Assembly: GCF_006438965.1 (NCBI RefSeq)
Contig: NZ_RCZM01000006.1
Location: 62,001-126,000, forward strand
Direction of reading: 5' to 3'
DNA: 64,000 nt
Source of the DNA: Pedococcus bigeumensis
GTDB taxonomy: Bacteria > Actinomycetota > Actinomycetes > Actinomycetales > Dermatophilaceae
How positions within the stretch are numbered: the stretch's first letter is position 1; the number at the start of each line of letters is the position of its first letter. A model generated the notes under the pieces. It had not been told where the DNA came from and searched no databases. It saw nothing but the letters and a program-made list of their open reading frames with translations. Both the position numbers and the translations under genes were made by a program. Positions 33,435 to 41,930 of the stretch are shown here, piece after piece.

Positions 33435-33895
33435 GGCAGCCGCCCGGTGGCCTGCAGGGGGATGGTGAAGGTGGCGCCCTGGCAGTTGGACGAGGACGCG
33501 GTGGTCATGCTGACACCGTTGACGACGTTCAGGGACGCGTTGCCGCCGGCCGGCACCACGAGGGTCGTGGAGGCAGGCAGCGAGACCGTGACGCCAGGGG
33601 TGGTGCAGCCGGCACTGGCCGTGACCGCCCCGGCGAGCGCGAGGGACTGGACGGTGACCGAGGCAGAGTTCGGGTTGCTGACGGTGACGAGGACATCGGC
33701 CGAGGCACCCGGGTAGAGCGTGCCGCCGACCGTGGCGGAGACGCCGAGCGCTTGGGGAGTGCCGCTCGAGGCGGCACCGGTGCCCGCGCCGAGAACCGAC
33801 CACGCGGCATACGCGATGCCACCGACGAGGAGGAGCGCGGCGGTCCCGATGCCCACCGAGGTGAGCCGTCGCCCCCAGGTCGTCGAGCCGGTCAC
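33431..33895 (-). CDS. Secreted protein with SipW-style signal peptide (family shared with 33892 and 34603 genes)
   Basis: 154 aa. TSVGIGTAALLLVGGIAYAA followed by WSVLGAGTGAASSGT is a SipW-like signal. The mature part is a beta-rich domain with TLYPGASADVLVTVSNPNSA and a C-terminal NCQGATFTIPLQATG. The same YPG...V.V.NPN segment and the C[KQ][GN]x(T/S)xxPL ending occur in the product of 34603-35073, and the ending also in that of 33892-34425, marking a paralogous family with one conserved disulphide pair (GC near residue 98 and NC near 137). TasA/fibre-like role inferred. Confidence 0.68.
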   Translation of the reverse strand: MTGSTTWGRRLTSVGIGTAALLLVGGIAYAAWSVLGAGTGAASSGTPQALGVSATVGGTLYPGASADVLVTVSNPNSASVTVQSLALAGAVTASAGCTTPGVTVSLPASTTLVVPAGGNASLNVVNGVSMTTASSSNCQGATFTIPLQATGRLP

Positions 33896-34425
33896 GAGTT
33901 GCCGTTGCCCTGGCCCTGGGTGGCCAGGCCACCGAACGCGAGCGGGAACGAGACGTTCTTGCAGCTGTCCTGCGACGTGGCGGTGTTGAGCATCATGATC
34001 GTGAGGGGGATCGTGATGCTCGACCTGCGTGGCACGAGGTAGGTGCGCGAGCCGGGCTTGCTCGACTGGTAGCTGCTGACCACGAGGTTGGTGTGGCCTG
34101 AGCAGTAGGGGTTTGCGTCCTGGGGCGTCGCGGTGAGCTCCAGGATCTGGTACGCCACCTCGTCGGGGTTGGTGACCGTCACCTGCAGCGTCTGCATCTG
34201 CCCGGGGTGCAGCTGGCTGACGCTACCGACCGCCACGAACGGTGCGTGGCCGGGCGGGCTCTGGGCAGACGCGCCGCCGTTGCTCTCCACCACGCGCAGG
34301 GCGCCGGGCTGCGGTGCGGGATCGGCCCGGGTGAGCCAGACTCCGACGCCGCCGAGGACTCCGAGGAGCACCACGACGCCGGTGGCGACCGCGAGCGTGC
34401 GGAGCTGCTGCGGTGTGGTGGCCAT
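33892..34425 (-). CDS. Membrane-anchored secreted protein of the same family
   Basis: 177 aa from the ATG at 34425. A single N-terminal membrane anchor (TLAVATGVVVLLGVLGGVGV) lacks the WSxxG signal of its neighbours, so this member is probably anchored. The exported domain has LHPGQMQTLQVTVTNPDEVA, the Cys-containing NPYCSGHTNLVV and the shared ending DSCKNVSFPLAFGG. Its stop overlaps the next start (ATGA). It may anchor or assemble the secreted partners. Confidence 0.65.
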   Translation of the reverse strand: MATTPQQLRTLAVATGVVVLLGVLGGVGVWLTRADPAPQPGALRVVESNGGASAQSPPGHAPFVAVGSVSQLHPGQMQTLQVTVTNPDEVAYQILELTATPQDANPYCSGHTNLVVSSYQSSKPGSRTYLVPRRSSITIPLTIMMLNTATSQDSCKNVSFPLAFGGLATQGQGNGNS

Positions 34426-34602
34426 GTGCGGGTTCTCCCGGGTGTGGTGAGCGGCGGTCCGCGTCCTGGCCCTCAAGGCCGGCTGGCGGGTGGCGCTGGT
34501 GGTCCTGCGTGGGTCGTGCTGGGGTCCTGCTTCGACGACCTGCCGCCCGGTGGCATCGGGGGGTGACACCACCGGGCGGGGATCAGGCCTGCGTCGTCAC
34601 GA

Positions 34603-35073
34603 TCAGTTGCTGGAGAAGACCAGCGGGACGGTGACGCCCTTGCAGTTGTCCTGGTTGGTGGCCAGGTTGTTCATCTTGATGGTCGCGGTGCCCCAGGCGC
34701 CGACGCCGGTGCCGGAGGCGATCTCGGCGTTGTTGACGGCCGGCTGGGTGACCGTGAAGTCAGCGGCGGTGCACGGGAGGGTCGTGCCGACGGACCAGGT
34801 GGGGTCGACGGCGACGGTGACCTGCTTGACGTAGACGGAGCCGCTGTTGGGGTTGTCGAAGTTGCCGGACACGTTCTGCGTCGGGCCGCCCGGGTAGAGA
34901 CCGGCGACGGGGGTGCTGGTCGCGTGGATGGTGACCGCGACGACGTTGCCGGTCGCAGCCGAGCCGGTGCCGGAGCCCGTGGTGCTCCAGTAGGCAAAGG
35001 CGACTCCGCCGACGATGAAGGTGAGGGCTGCACCGGTGGCGACGGCTGCTGCGCGCTTACGAGTGAACTTCAT
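34603..35073 (-). CDS. Secreted TasA-like protein with SipW-type signal peptide
   Basis: 156 aa. Signal RKRAAAVATGAALTFIVGGV then AFAYWSTTGSGTGSA is the clearest SipW-type signal in the cluster. The mature part has GLYPGGPTQNVSGNFDNPNS, LPCTAADFTVTQP and the C-terminal DNCKGVTVPLVFSSN. First gene of the operon, with GAGG before its ATG; no sipW-like signal peptidase gene is in the window. Probably a structural surface fibre or matrix protein; function inferred from the signal type. Confidence 0.7.
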   Translation of the reverse strand: MKFTRKRAAAVATGAALTFIVGGVAFAYWSTTGSGTGSAATGNVVAVTIHATSTPVAGLYPGGPTQNVSGNFDNPNSGSVYVKQVTVAVDPTWSVGTTLPCTAADFTVTQPAVNNAEIASGTGVGAWGTATIKMNNLATNQDNCKGVTVPLVFSSN

Positions 35074-35297
35074 TGGGGGGTCCTCTGTTAGTGACTTGGT
35101 GGCCGGCCTGATCGGTGGCCCCCGCTGAGTTGATCTCGTCTCAGTTGATTTGTATATGACTTTGGGCAACATCCCCCGTTAAAGGGTCATTGGTTCCACT
35201 AGATATCCCCCGGTTGGTTCTAGGTTTGGTAAAGACCACCCCACGGCAGACATTTCTGATGTATAAGCGCGCACGGCGGTTGAGGGACCACAAAGAA
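35074..35297. promoter_or_regulatory. Regulatory region of the secreted-protein operon
   Basis: About 220 bp without a gene and AT-richer than its flanks. On the minus strand CGGGGGAT is repeated exactly, at 35178-35171 and 35222-35215, 44 bp apart, a candidate activator site. TATACA boxes at about 35149 and 35260 on the minus strand are possible -10 elements; no matching -35 was found. Confidence 0.4.
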
Positions 35298-35331
35298 GAC
35301 TGCCCCCTCGCCTGTGGGCGAGGGGGCAGTC
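35298..35331 (-). terminator. Strong terminator after the matrixin-like gene
   Basis: GACTGCCCCCTCGCC-TGTG-GGCGAGGGGGCAGTC, a perfect 15-bp stem with a 4-nt loop, followed on the minus strand by TTCTTTGT. It isolates the protease gene from the secreted-protein operon. Confidence 0.85.
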
Positions 35332-35404
35332 GGTCTGCCAGGCGGTCGTGACGCCGGGCAGTCTGTGGGGCCGGGCACGCGATGGTGCCGGGCAGGTGGG
35401 GCGG

Positions 35405-36163
35405 TTAGCTGAGGTCCTTCAACGGCATGTACGCCGTGTTGATGCAGCCGGCAGCCTTCCCGACCTTGGCCAGGCCGGCCCGGTCGCCGGTGTAGAAGAG
35501 CGTGGGCGAGGCCGTCCGGATGGAGGGATACATCTGCTGACGGGTGTCACTGACGTGCTGGAGCCCGACGGCGTGGCCGAGCTCGTGAGCCAGCAGGTTC
35601 GTGCGACGCAGCCCGGTGCCGGTGCCGCCCCTGGCCTGGTTGAGCATCTGCGGGGTGTCGATCACGACGAACCCGCGTTGCGCCGCGACCGTGTAGCTGG
35701 TCCTGCCGTTCACCGTGCGCGAGACCCAGCCGTAGTAGAGACCGCCCTGGCCCAGGGTCGACCCCGCGAGCGAGTAGTTCGTCTTAGAGGGCGACGTGAA
35801 GGCGATGACCAGCTCCGCGGACTGCCTGGCCATCGAGCCGACCTTGGGCACCTCGCTGGTCGTCCCCTTGTAGGTGAAGACGAACTTGGTGTTCAGGGCG
35901 ACCTTGGCGACGGCCGCCTTGGTGTCCGACAGGACGGCGGAGCGCTGCGCGCTCGGCACCGCCGCCAGGTTCACCTTGTAGGTGATCGTCTTCTGGCAGC
36001 CGTTCCAGCGGACCACCTGCTTCGTGCCGTTCGGCAGCGAGGCGTACGTCAGCTTGTACGTCGCGATCGCGCCGTCCGCAGTCTGCGGCGCCGCGGCAAT
36101 CACCCCTGCGGTCAGCGCGACAGGGGCGAGGGCAACGCCGAGGACGGCGATGGGCTTGCGCAT
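35405..36163 (-). CDS. Secreted matrixin-like metalloprotease
   Basis: 252 aa from an ATG with GGAGG upstream; the longer frame is not supported. Signal peptide at residues 1-32 (KPIAVLGVALAPVALTAG). The metzincin zinc motif HELGHAVGLQH is at residues 193-203 with the Met-turn QQMYPS at about 209-214. The rest follows a matrixin-like layout with a strand-rich N-terminal half (GCQKTITYKVNLAAVP). It probably cleaves extracellular proteins. It lies between the collagen-like gene and the TasA-like operon, so processing of those surface proteins is conceivable but unproven. Confidence 0.82.
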   Translation of the reverse strand: MRKPIAVLGVALAPVALTAGVIAAAPQTADGAIATYKLTYASLPNGTKQVVRWNGCQKTITYKVNLAAVPSAQRSAVLSDTKAAVAKVALNTKFVFTYKGTTSEVPKVGSMARQSAELVIAFTSPSKTNYSLAGSTLGQGGLYYGWVSRTVNGRTSYTVAAQRGFVVIDTPQMLNQARGGTGTGLRRTNLLAHELGHAVGLQHVSDTRQQMYPSIRTASPTLFYTGDRAGLAKVGKAAGCINTAYMPLKDLS

Positions 36164-36363
36164 ATAGATCCTCCGTAGGAGCGCCGCGGGGGCGACGCTC
36201 TGCACCATGCAACGTAGAAAAGCACGTCATGCGGTGGAGGCCGAACAGGCTCGGTATCGTCCATTTGGATGAGGTTGACCTGTCCGGTCGGGGGGTGGAC
36301 CGGGCAGCGCTGAACTGCGGCTCGGCGCCGCACGGCGAAGTGCAAGCGTCGGACTGGCCTCGT
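36164..36363. other. Intergenic region without a gene
   Basis: About 200 bp that includes the ribosome site of the metalloprotease gene (GGAGG); nothing else recognisable. Confidence 0.4.
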
Positions 36364-36402
36364 GGATCGGCTCCCGGGCACCTGGTGCCCGGGAGCCGAT
36401 CC
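36364..36402 (-). terminator. Strong terminator after the collagen-like gene
   Basis: GGATCGGCTCCCGGGCAC and its exact complement flank a CTG loop: an 18-bp perfect stem immediately after the stop at 36415. Confidence 0.8.
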
Positions 36403-36414
36403 ATCGGTCTTGGC

Positions 36415-37086
36415 TCAGCCGACTGCGGTCACCACGAAGCTCACGAAGTGGTTGTCGCTGCCGTCGGCACTGCGCACGTCGAGCCGGACGCTTCCGTCAC
36501 CGGTGATCGGCCCGCAGAGGTTCTGGTCGATGATCATCGGACCACCCGGCACCAGCGCCTGGACCATCGGGATCGGGCACCCGTTGCCGACGCCGGTCCC
36601 CGTGGGGAACGTCCCGGCCGGGATATGGATCGACCAGGAGCCCGCACCGTTGTGGGTCACCGTGAAGGCAGCGGTGCCCGACCAGACGGCCAGGCTGGTC
36701 CCCTGGAACTCCCCGGCAAAGGTCTTGGGAGCGTCGTTGCCGGCGGGTCCCTGAGGCCCGGTCGGCCCGGCCGGGCCGGTTGCACCCGTCGCGCCGGTGG
36801 CGCCCGTCGCCCCGGTCGCTCCGGTCGCACCCGTGGGGCCTTGCGGACCTGCGGGACCCTGCGGGCCGACAGGTCCGGTCTGGTTCCACGCGAGCGTCTT
36901 CTCGGGGTTGCGGCACGCGGTGCCCGCTGCGACGACCCGAAGGTTGCCGTTGGTCTTGTTGTAGCAACCGTGGATGACGCCGTCCGAACCTGGGATCAGG
37001 CCGGCGGCGTAGGCCGTGCCTCCCGAAACTCCAAGGCCGACAACAGCGGCGACAGCGATGACGGCAGTCCGTTTGGTGATACGCAT
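36415..37086 (-). CDS. Secreted collagen-like (Gly-X-Y) protein
   Basis: 223 aa. Signal peptide [20 protein letters not shown] then GTAYAAG. After a short Cys-containing region ([23 protein letters not shown]) there are about 14-16 Gly-X-Y triplets ([20 protein letters not shown] and onward to [13 protein letters not shown]) at roughly residues 75-120, then a C-terminal beta-rich domain of about 105 residues ([36 protein letters not shown]). It should trimerise through the collagen segment and is exported. It resembles collagen-like proteins of other actinobacteria; role as surface or matrix component inferred. Confidence 0.82.
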   Translation of the reverse strand: MRITKRTAVIAVAAVVGLGVSGGTAYAAGLIPGSDGVIHGCYNKTNGNLRVVAAGTACRNPEKTLAWNQTGPVGPQGPAGPQGPTGATGATGATGATGATGATGPAGPTGPQGPAGNDAPKTFAGEFQGTSLAVWSGTAAFTVTHNGAGSWSIHIPAGTFPTGTGVGNGCPIPMVQALVPGGPMIIDQNLCGPITGDGSVRLDVRSADGSDNHFVSFVVTAVG

Positions 37087-37510
37087 AGTGGTCCCTCTCC
37101 GTGGCACAACATGGGCATGGCAGGAGTGAGTGAGGGCCCCACGACTGCCCCGCTCAGAAGTGGATCGAGGTCGGCGTCCCGTCCGATCCGGCAACGATCC
37201 TCAGCATGATCCGACGCCTGCGGATGCGTGGACTATTTGTCGTTTCTTGACGTTGGACCCCGGACGGTGCACCGAATAGCGTGGATCGTGCCGTTTGTCA
37301 GCGGCTGTTCGCCGGTGGGAGGGCACCCGAAAACCATCGGCGGGGCACCTGGAACAGCGCCGAGGGGGCGCCGTCGAGTGCTCCCGCAGCAGGTCCTCTC
37401 CGAATTTAGTGCTTGACGCATCTAAATCGGGAGAAGATGGTCGAAGGGAGCAAATGCCGCATAACACCCCGGGCGGCACCCTTGACCTCTCCCCCGAAGG
37501 AGCACGATCA
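37087..37510. promoter_or_regulatory. Divergent regulatory region with dyad ATTTAG-N12-CTAAAT
   Basis: 424 bp between two divergent genes. A quasi-palindrome at 37404-37427 (ATTTAG, TGC-TTGAC-GCA in the middle, CTAAAT) overlaps a TTGACG box and is a candidate operator for the ROK regulator at 39409-40740. A second feature, GGACCCCGGACGG near 37255, may belong to the minus-strand promoter. No gene is supported. Confidence 0.45.
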
Positions 37511-39412
37511 ATGGCGATCACCCGACGCGCCCTGCTGGCTTCCAGCGGACTCATCTCACTGGCCACGGCCCTCGAGCTGGCCGACCCGGCATACGCCGCA
37601 GCACAGTCCATGACGCAGGGCGCCACGCCGCCCTCGGCCGCACCGCTGGCGCGGGTGAGTCGCAACAGCACCTGGACCCGCAGCGGTCCGGGGCCGCTGT
37701 ACTGGAACATCTACGGCTGGTCCTTCCCCCACAACGCCCCGATCCCCGAGGACGAGTGGAAGGCCAACATCGACTGGCTGGCGAGCGACTTCGCGCCGAG
37801 CGGGTACGAGATGGCCTGCACCGACGGCTGGATCGAGGGCTCCTCGCGCACGACCGAGCACGGCTACATCACCAGCTACAACGACTCGTGGACCCACGAC
37901 TGGGCCTACTGGGCCGCCTACCTCGCCCAGCGCAAGATGACCCTGGGCGTCTACTACAACCCGCTCTGGGTGCACAAAGCTGCCGTCGAGGACCCGACCA
38001 AGACGGTCGTGGGCCGGCCGGACATCAAGATCGCCGACATCGTCGCCGAGGGCGACTTCTTCGCCCGGGATATCGGCGGCAACACCTTGTACTGGGTGGA
38101 CGTCACGAAGCCAGGGGCCAAGGAGTACGTCCAAGGGTACGTCGAGTACTTCAAGCGGTTGGCGGTGCCGTTCCTGCGGATCGACTTCCTGTCCTGGTAC
38201 GAGGACGGCATGGACGCCAACATCGGGCGGGTCAACGCAGCGCACGGTCGGGAGAACTACGTCACCGCCCTGCACTGGATGAACGAGGCGGCGGGCGACG
38301 CGATGGAGGTGTCGCTGGTGATGCCGCACCTGTTCGACAACGCCGCGGCAGAGCTCGCGAACGGCGACATGGTGCGGATCAACGCCGACGCCGACAAGGG
38401 CGGTTGGGAGCGGCTCAGCGGCGGACGCCAAAACTGGCAGAACGCCTGGCCCAACTGGTTCAACCCGTTCTGCGGCTTCACCGGCTGGTCGCACCGCAAC
38501 GGACGCGGGCAGCTCATCCTCGACGGTGACTTCCTGCGGGCGCACACCTTTGCCAGCGACGCAGAGCGCAAGACCGCCGTGACGCTGATGACGATCGCGG
38601 GCTCACCGATCGCGATCGCCGACCTCTACTCCGACATCGGCCCGCACGGCTGGGTCTTCACGCAGCCCGAGGTGCTCGACCTGCACCGCAAGGGACTGGT
38701 CGGAAAACCCCTGTACCACAACGGAACTCCCTACTCGGTTGATCCTTCGTCGCGCGACACTGAGCGGTGGGCGGGCCAGCTGCCCGACGGGTCCTGGGTC
38801 GTCGCCCTCTTCAACCGTGGCGACACCGCGACCGTCGACAAGTCGCTCAGCTTCGCGCGCGACCTGGGCATCGCCGGGTCGGCGAAGGTCAGGGATGTCT
38901 GGGCTCGGCGCGACTTCGGTCTGCGCACGGAGGCCAAGGCGAGCCTGGCACCGCACGCGTGCGCGCTGTTCCACGTCGTCCCGCAGCGCCAGGTCACCCG
39001 GTTCCACGCCGCGTGGGCCACCTGGGCCGGTGGCGCGAACTTCAACAACAACCACCCGGGATACGACGGGTCGGGCTTCGTCGACAAGCTCGAGGCCGGC
39101 GGCGAGCCCGGGGACGCGTTGGTCACCTTCGCGGTGCAGGCGCCCAAGGCTGGCACGTATGCCGTGCGGTGGCGTTACGCGAACGGGCTGGCCGCGTCGA
39201 GCACCATGACCGTCTCGAGCGAGCGGGCCGACGGCACCGTCGTCGACGGACCGCAGCGCGTCACCTTCCCCTCGACGACATCCTGGGACAGCTGGGGCAA
39301 CTTGAACGGGTCGCTGCGGCTGCAGGCCGGCCTCAACCTGGTCACCATCGGGCGAGGCGCGAGCAACGTCGGCGCGATCAACCTCAACTGGGTTGAGCTG
39401 CAGCTCGGATGA
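37511..39412 (+). CDS. Secreted glycoside hydrolase family 27-type enzyme with C-terminal CBM35-like domain
   Basis: 633 aa from an ATG with GGAG upstream. Tat-type signal ITRRALLASSGLISLATALE. Residues about 60-440 are a TIM barrel: LYWNIYGWSFPHNAP, GYEMACTDGWIEGSSR, LGVYYNPLW, FLRIDFLSWYEDG with the probable nucleophile Asp near 225, and VRINADADKGGWERLSG with the likely acid/base. A beta-sandwich follows (LPDGSWVVALFNRGDTATVD), then a carbohydrate-binding module (GGANFNNNHPGYDGSGFVDK to the end). Closest in layout to GH27 alpha-galactosidases and isomaltodextranases; substrate unknown. Confidence 0.82.
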   Translation: MAITRRALLASSGLISLATALELADPAYAAAQSMTQGATPPSAAPLARVSRNSTWTRSGPGPLYWNIYGWSFPHNAPIPEDEWKANIDWLASDFAPSGYEMACTDGWIEGSSRTTEHGYITSYNDSWTHDWAYWAAYLAQRKMTLGVYYNPLWVHKAAVEDPTKTVVGRPDIKIADIVAEGDFFARDIGGNTLYWVDVTKPGAKEYVQGYVEYFKRLAVPFLRIDFLSWYEDGMDANIGRVNAAHGRENYVTALHWMNEAAGDAMEVSLVMPHLFDNAAAELANGDMVRINADADKGGWERLSGGRQNWQNAWPNWFNPFCGFTGWSHRNGRGQLILDGDFLRAHTFASDAERKTAVTLMTIAGSPIAIADLYSDIGPHGWVFTQPEVLDLHRKGLVGKPLYHNGTPYSVDPSSRDTERWAGQLPDGSWVVALFNRGDTATVDKSLSFARDLGIAGSAKVRDVWARRDFGLRTEAKASLAPHACALFHVVPQRQVTRFHAAWATWAGGANFNNNHPGYDGSGFVDKLEAGGEPGDALVTFAVQAPKAGTYAVRWRYANGLAASSTMTVSSERADGTVVDGPQRVTFPSTTSWDSWGNLNGSLRLQAGLNLVTIGRGASNVGAINLNWVELQLG

Positions 39413-40740
39413 GTCCTTCGTCAGCACCCTGCGGCCGGAGCGGTTCGCGCCCGGCCGCCGGGCTGTCCCGGGGTCCGGCTGCGGGTGTGACCCGTGGGCC
39501 GGCGCGGTGGCCGGCGGGCGGTCAGACGCAGGGTCACACCGGGGGTCTCGCCAGGGGTCTCGCCAGCGGTCTCGCCGGGGGTCTCGCCGACCCCGGAAGG
39601 GCCGAGCTGTTCTCGCTGGCCCTGCGGTACGGACCGGTCACCCGCGGCCAGCTCGCGGAGTGGACCGGCCTGGACGCCTCGACCGTGACCAGGTCGCTGC
39701 GTCCGCTGATCGACGACGACTACCTGCGCGAGACCGGCCGCCCGTCGGCTTCCGACCAACCTGTGACGCGGCCCGCTGTAGCGGGTCGTGGGCGACCGGT
39801 GCAGGTCCTGTCCGTCAACCCGGGGCGACATGTCGCCCTGGGCGTCAAGGTGGGGCCGACGGCGGTCAGCGCTGTCCTCACCGACCTGGCCGCGACGGTG
39901 ATCGGTCGACACACCGTCCCCCTCGCATCTACCGAGCCGTCCGTCGCGCTGGCCGCCGTGTGTGGTGCGGTCGACGAGCTCCTCCTGGCGGCCGGGTGCG
40001 ACCGAGCCGACGTGCTGGGGGTGGGCGTCGGCCTGAGCGGCGACATCGACCCCGGGTCGGGAGCCTGCCGGCTGTCCGCGATCCTCGGCTGGCGCGACGT
40101 GCCTGTTCGCGAACCCTTGGCTGCCACGCTCGACCTCCCCGTCGTCGTGGAGAACGACGCCAACACCCTTGCCCTTGCTGAGCACTGGTTCGGCCGCGGC
40201 CGCGGCGTCCGGACGTTGGCCGTGGTCACGCTGGGGATCGGGATCGGGTGCGGCCTGGTCCTCGGCGACCGGCTGCACACCGGCGTCCGGGGCATTGCAG
40301 GCGAGTTCGGGCACCTCCCCCTCGACCCGAATGGTCGGGTCTGCACCTGCGGCGCCCGTGGCTGCCTCGAGGCGCTCGCCGGCGACGACGCGATCTGCGC
40401 GGTGAGTGGCTGTGAGTCGGTGGCAGAGGCGATGCGCGTCGCTGCGGGGCAGGGAGCCGCAGCGGAGCGCGCACGGTCAGCCTTCCGCGGCGCGGGCGAC
40501 GCCTTAGGGCGTGGGTTCGCCGGGCTCTGCAACCTGGTCGACCCTGAGCTGGTCATCATCGCCGGGGAGAGCTCGGCGGCCTTCGGTCTCATGGAACCCG
40601 CCGCGCGCGAATCCCTTGCTGTCCATGGGTTCTCAGGCATCGCGTCCGAGGTGCGCATCGAGGTGGACGCCGGCCAGGAGGACCTCTGGACCCGCGGCGC
40701 AGCCAGCGTCGCCATCCGCGCAGGCGTGGGCCACCTCTAG
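39409..40740 (+). CDS. ROK-family transcriptional regulator
   Basis: 443 aa. N-terminal 60 residues are low-complexity and may be partly untranslated; an HTH (FSLALRYGPVTRGQLAEWTG, LDASTVTRSLRPLIDDDYL) precedes a ROK domain (LGVGVGLSGDIDPG, VENDANTLALAEHWFG, GEFGHLPLDPNGRVCTCGAR, GCLEAL zinc motif). The ATG overlaps the GH27 stop as ATGA, so it is co-transcribed and probably controls the glycosidase through the dyad at 37404-37427. The translated start region contains four tandem GGGTCTCGCC-type DNA repeats (39543-39590). Confidence 0.85.
   Translation: MSPSSAPCGRSGSRPAAGLSRGPAAGVTRGPARWPAGGQTQGHTGGLARGLASGLAGGLADPGRAELFSLALRYGPVTRGQLAEWTGLDASTVTRSLRPLIDDDYLRETGRPSASDQPVTRPAVAGRGRPVQVLSVNPGRHVALGVKVGPTAVSAVLTDLAATVIGRHTVPLASTEPSVALAAVCGAVDELLLAAGCDRADVLGVGVGLSGDIDPGSGACRLSAILGWRDVPVREPLAATLDLPVVVENDANTLALAEHWFGRGRGVRTLAVVTLGIGIGCGLVLGDRLHTGVRGIAGEFGHLPLDPNGRVCTCGARGCLEALAGDDAICAVSGCESVAEAMRVAAGQGAAAERARSAFRGAGDALGRGFAGLCNLVDPELVIIAGESSAAFGLMEPAARESLAVHGFSGIASEVRIEVDAGQEDLWTRGAASVAIRAGVGHL
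39543..39590. repeat. Tandem GGGTCTCGCC repeat
   Basis: Four imperfect direct repeats of a 12-bp unit encode GLARGLASGLAGGLAD at the N-terminus of the ROK regulator. Probably slippage-derived. Confidence 0.6.
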
Positions 40741-40852
40741 CCCGTGTGGGCGAATGCGGAGGCGAGCCGGACGGTCAGATACCCTGCCTGACGCAGGATT
40801 GGACCATCCACGGACGCGCCCTGGCGTCCCGGTGTCGGCCGGTCAGGCCCCC

Positions 40853-40928
40853 GCCCTCGTAGCTCAGGGGATAGAGCACCGCTCTCCTAAAGCGGGTGTC
40901 GGCAGTTCGAATCTGCCCGAGGGCACCA
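40853..40928 (+). tRNA. tRNA-Arg (CCT) with encoded CCA
   Basis: Acceptor GCCCTCG/CGAGGGC, D arm AGCTCAGGGGATAGAGC, anticodon stem CCGCT/AGCGG with loop CTCCTAA (anticodon CCT), T arm CGGCAGTTCGAATCTGCCC and encoded CCA at 40926-40928. Its last 38 bp are duplicated at 42321-42358, so this is the attachment site of an integrated element. Confidence 0.92.
40890..40927. repeat. attL: 38-bp direct repeat in the tRNA-Arg 3' end
   Basis: The 38 bp running from the anticodon-arm 3' strand (AAGCGGGTGTCGGCAG...) to the end of the acceptor (...AGGGCACC) are identical to 42321-42358. Marks one end of the integrated element. Confidence 0.85.
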
Positions 40929-41024
40929 CCAGGTTTTCGCAGGTCAGAGGCCATCTCTGCGATCCGCGGCCGCCGATCTTTTCTCGCTGGCAGGCTCGAT
41001 CCGTACCTGATCCGTACCCGACAC

Positions 41025-41477
41025 ATGCAGAATGCCGTCGTGAACCTGACTTTGGACGGCCCACCGACGGTCTCGGAGGAAGAGTGCTCCGACTGCGGGG
41101 CCCACTTCACCCTGACCAAGAACTTCGTCCTGGACGGTGACGGGCCATACGCGATCGCGTTCGCCGCGCTGCACCAGCATGGTGGCGAGTTCGAGGCGTG
41201 GATTGACGTCATCCTTGGGACGTTCGAAGGCGCCGCAGACGATGACCGCACCACCTTTGGCGCCCGGGTCGGGCCCGTCGACAGCAGCCGCGAGCCCGCC
41301 GCAACAGCGGTCCAGGCAGCGATTCCGTACGAGGACGGGCAGACCTGGGGTACGAAGCTGGGACGCCAGGAAGCCTTGGCGCACCCGCGAATTACTGACT
41401 TCTGGATAGTCGTCGACTTCATCCTCGAAACCGACCCTCATGTCAACCACCACGTCTACGGTCACCTCGACCACTAG
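41025..41477 (+). CDS. Hypothetical protein, integrated-element cargo
   Basis: 150 aa, not recognised. Starts MQNAVVNLTLDGPP; a CxxC pair (EECSDCGAHFTLTKNFVLDG) suggests a small zinc-binding loop; the rest is soluble with an aromatic end (ITDFWIVVDFILETDPHVNH). The ATG at 41025 has no clear Shine-Dalgarno; direct repeats GATCCGTACC occur just upstream (about 40999-41019). It lies between the tRNA and the integrase remnant and converges on the latter. Confidence 0.55.
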   Translation: MQNAVVNLTLDGPPTVSEEECSDCGAHFTLTKNFVLDGDGPYAIAFAALHQHGGEFEAWIDVILGTFEGAADDDRTTFGARVGPVDSSREPAATAVQAAIPYEDGQTWGTKLGRQEALAHPRITDFWIVVDFILETDPHVNHHVYGHLDH

Positions 41478-41809
41478 GCCTCGTCACTCGACGGCTCTGC
41501 GCGCACCCCTTGACTCTGGGCCGTCCCAGCCATCGCCCGATTCACACGTTCCAGAGCGGCACTGTCAGCGTTGGTCCCCATCAGGTGGCCGTATGTATCG
41601 AGGGTCAGCTTGGCCGTCGAGTGACCGAGCCACGACGACACAGTCTTGATGTCGATGCCCGCCGCGATCCACAGGCTGGCAGCCATGCGCCGGAGGTCGT
41701 GCGGGCGTTTGCCTAGACCAGTCGTCGACCCGTGCTCCGAACGCCGCCAGTTGTGGGCGTGTAGGTATCCGACCTCCGCAGTCGGGAAGAGGAGATCGTC
41801 CGGATCCCG
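41474..41809 (-). pseudogene. Truncated tyrosine recombinase (integrase) C-terminus
   Basis: Reading from 41809 the frame gives DPDDLLFPTAEVGYLHAHNW, a shortened junction, GKRPHDLRRMAASLWIAAGI, DIKTVSSWLGHSTAKLTLDT and YGHLMG: box II HxxR (HDLRR), WLGH and the active-site Tyr are kept. The N-terminal domain, the first catalytic Arg and about 250 residues are missing, and a TGA lies just before the fragment. The junction after the WRRS segment also appears shortened. It is a broken integrase that matches the site duplication around it. Confidence 0.85.
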
Positions 41810-41930
41810 TCACCCTTGACCCGACTACTCCTGCAGACTCCCCTGCTCCGCTATCTGGTCGGTGGCTCCATCTGGCCGATCCAGTAGCGATTGACGCGCA
41901 AACGGACCGAGCGGGGTACACACTTGTCGG

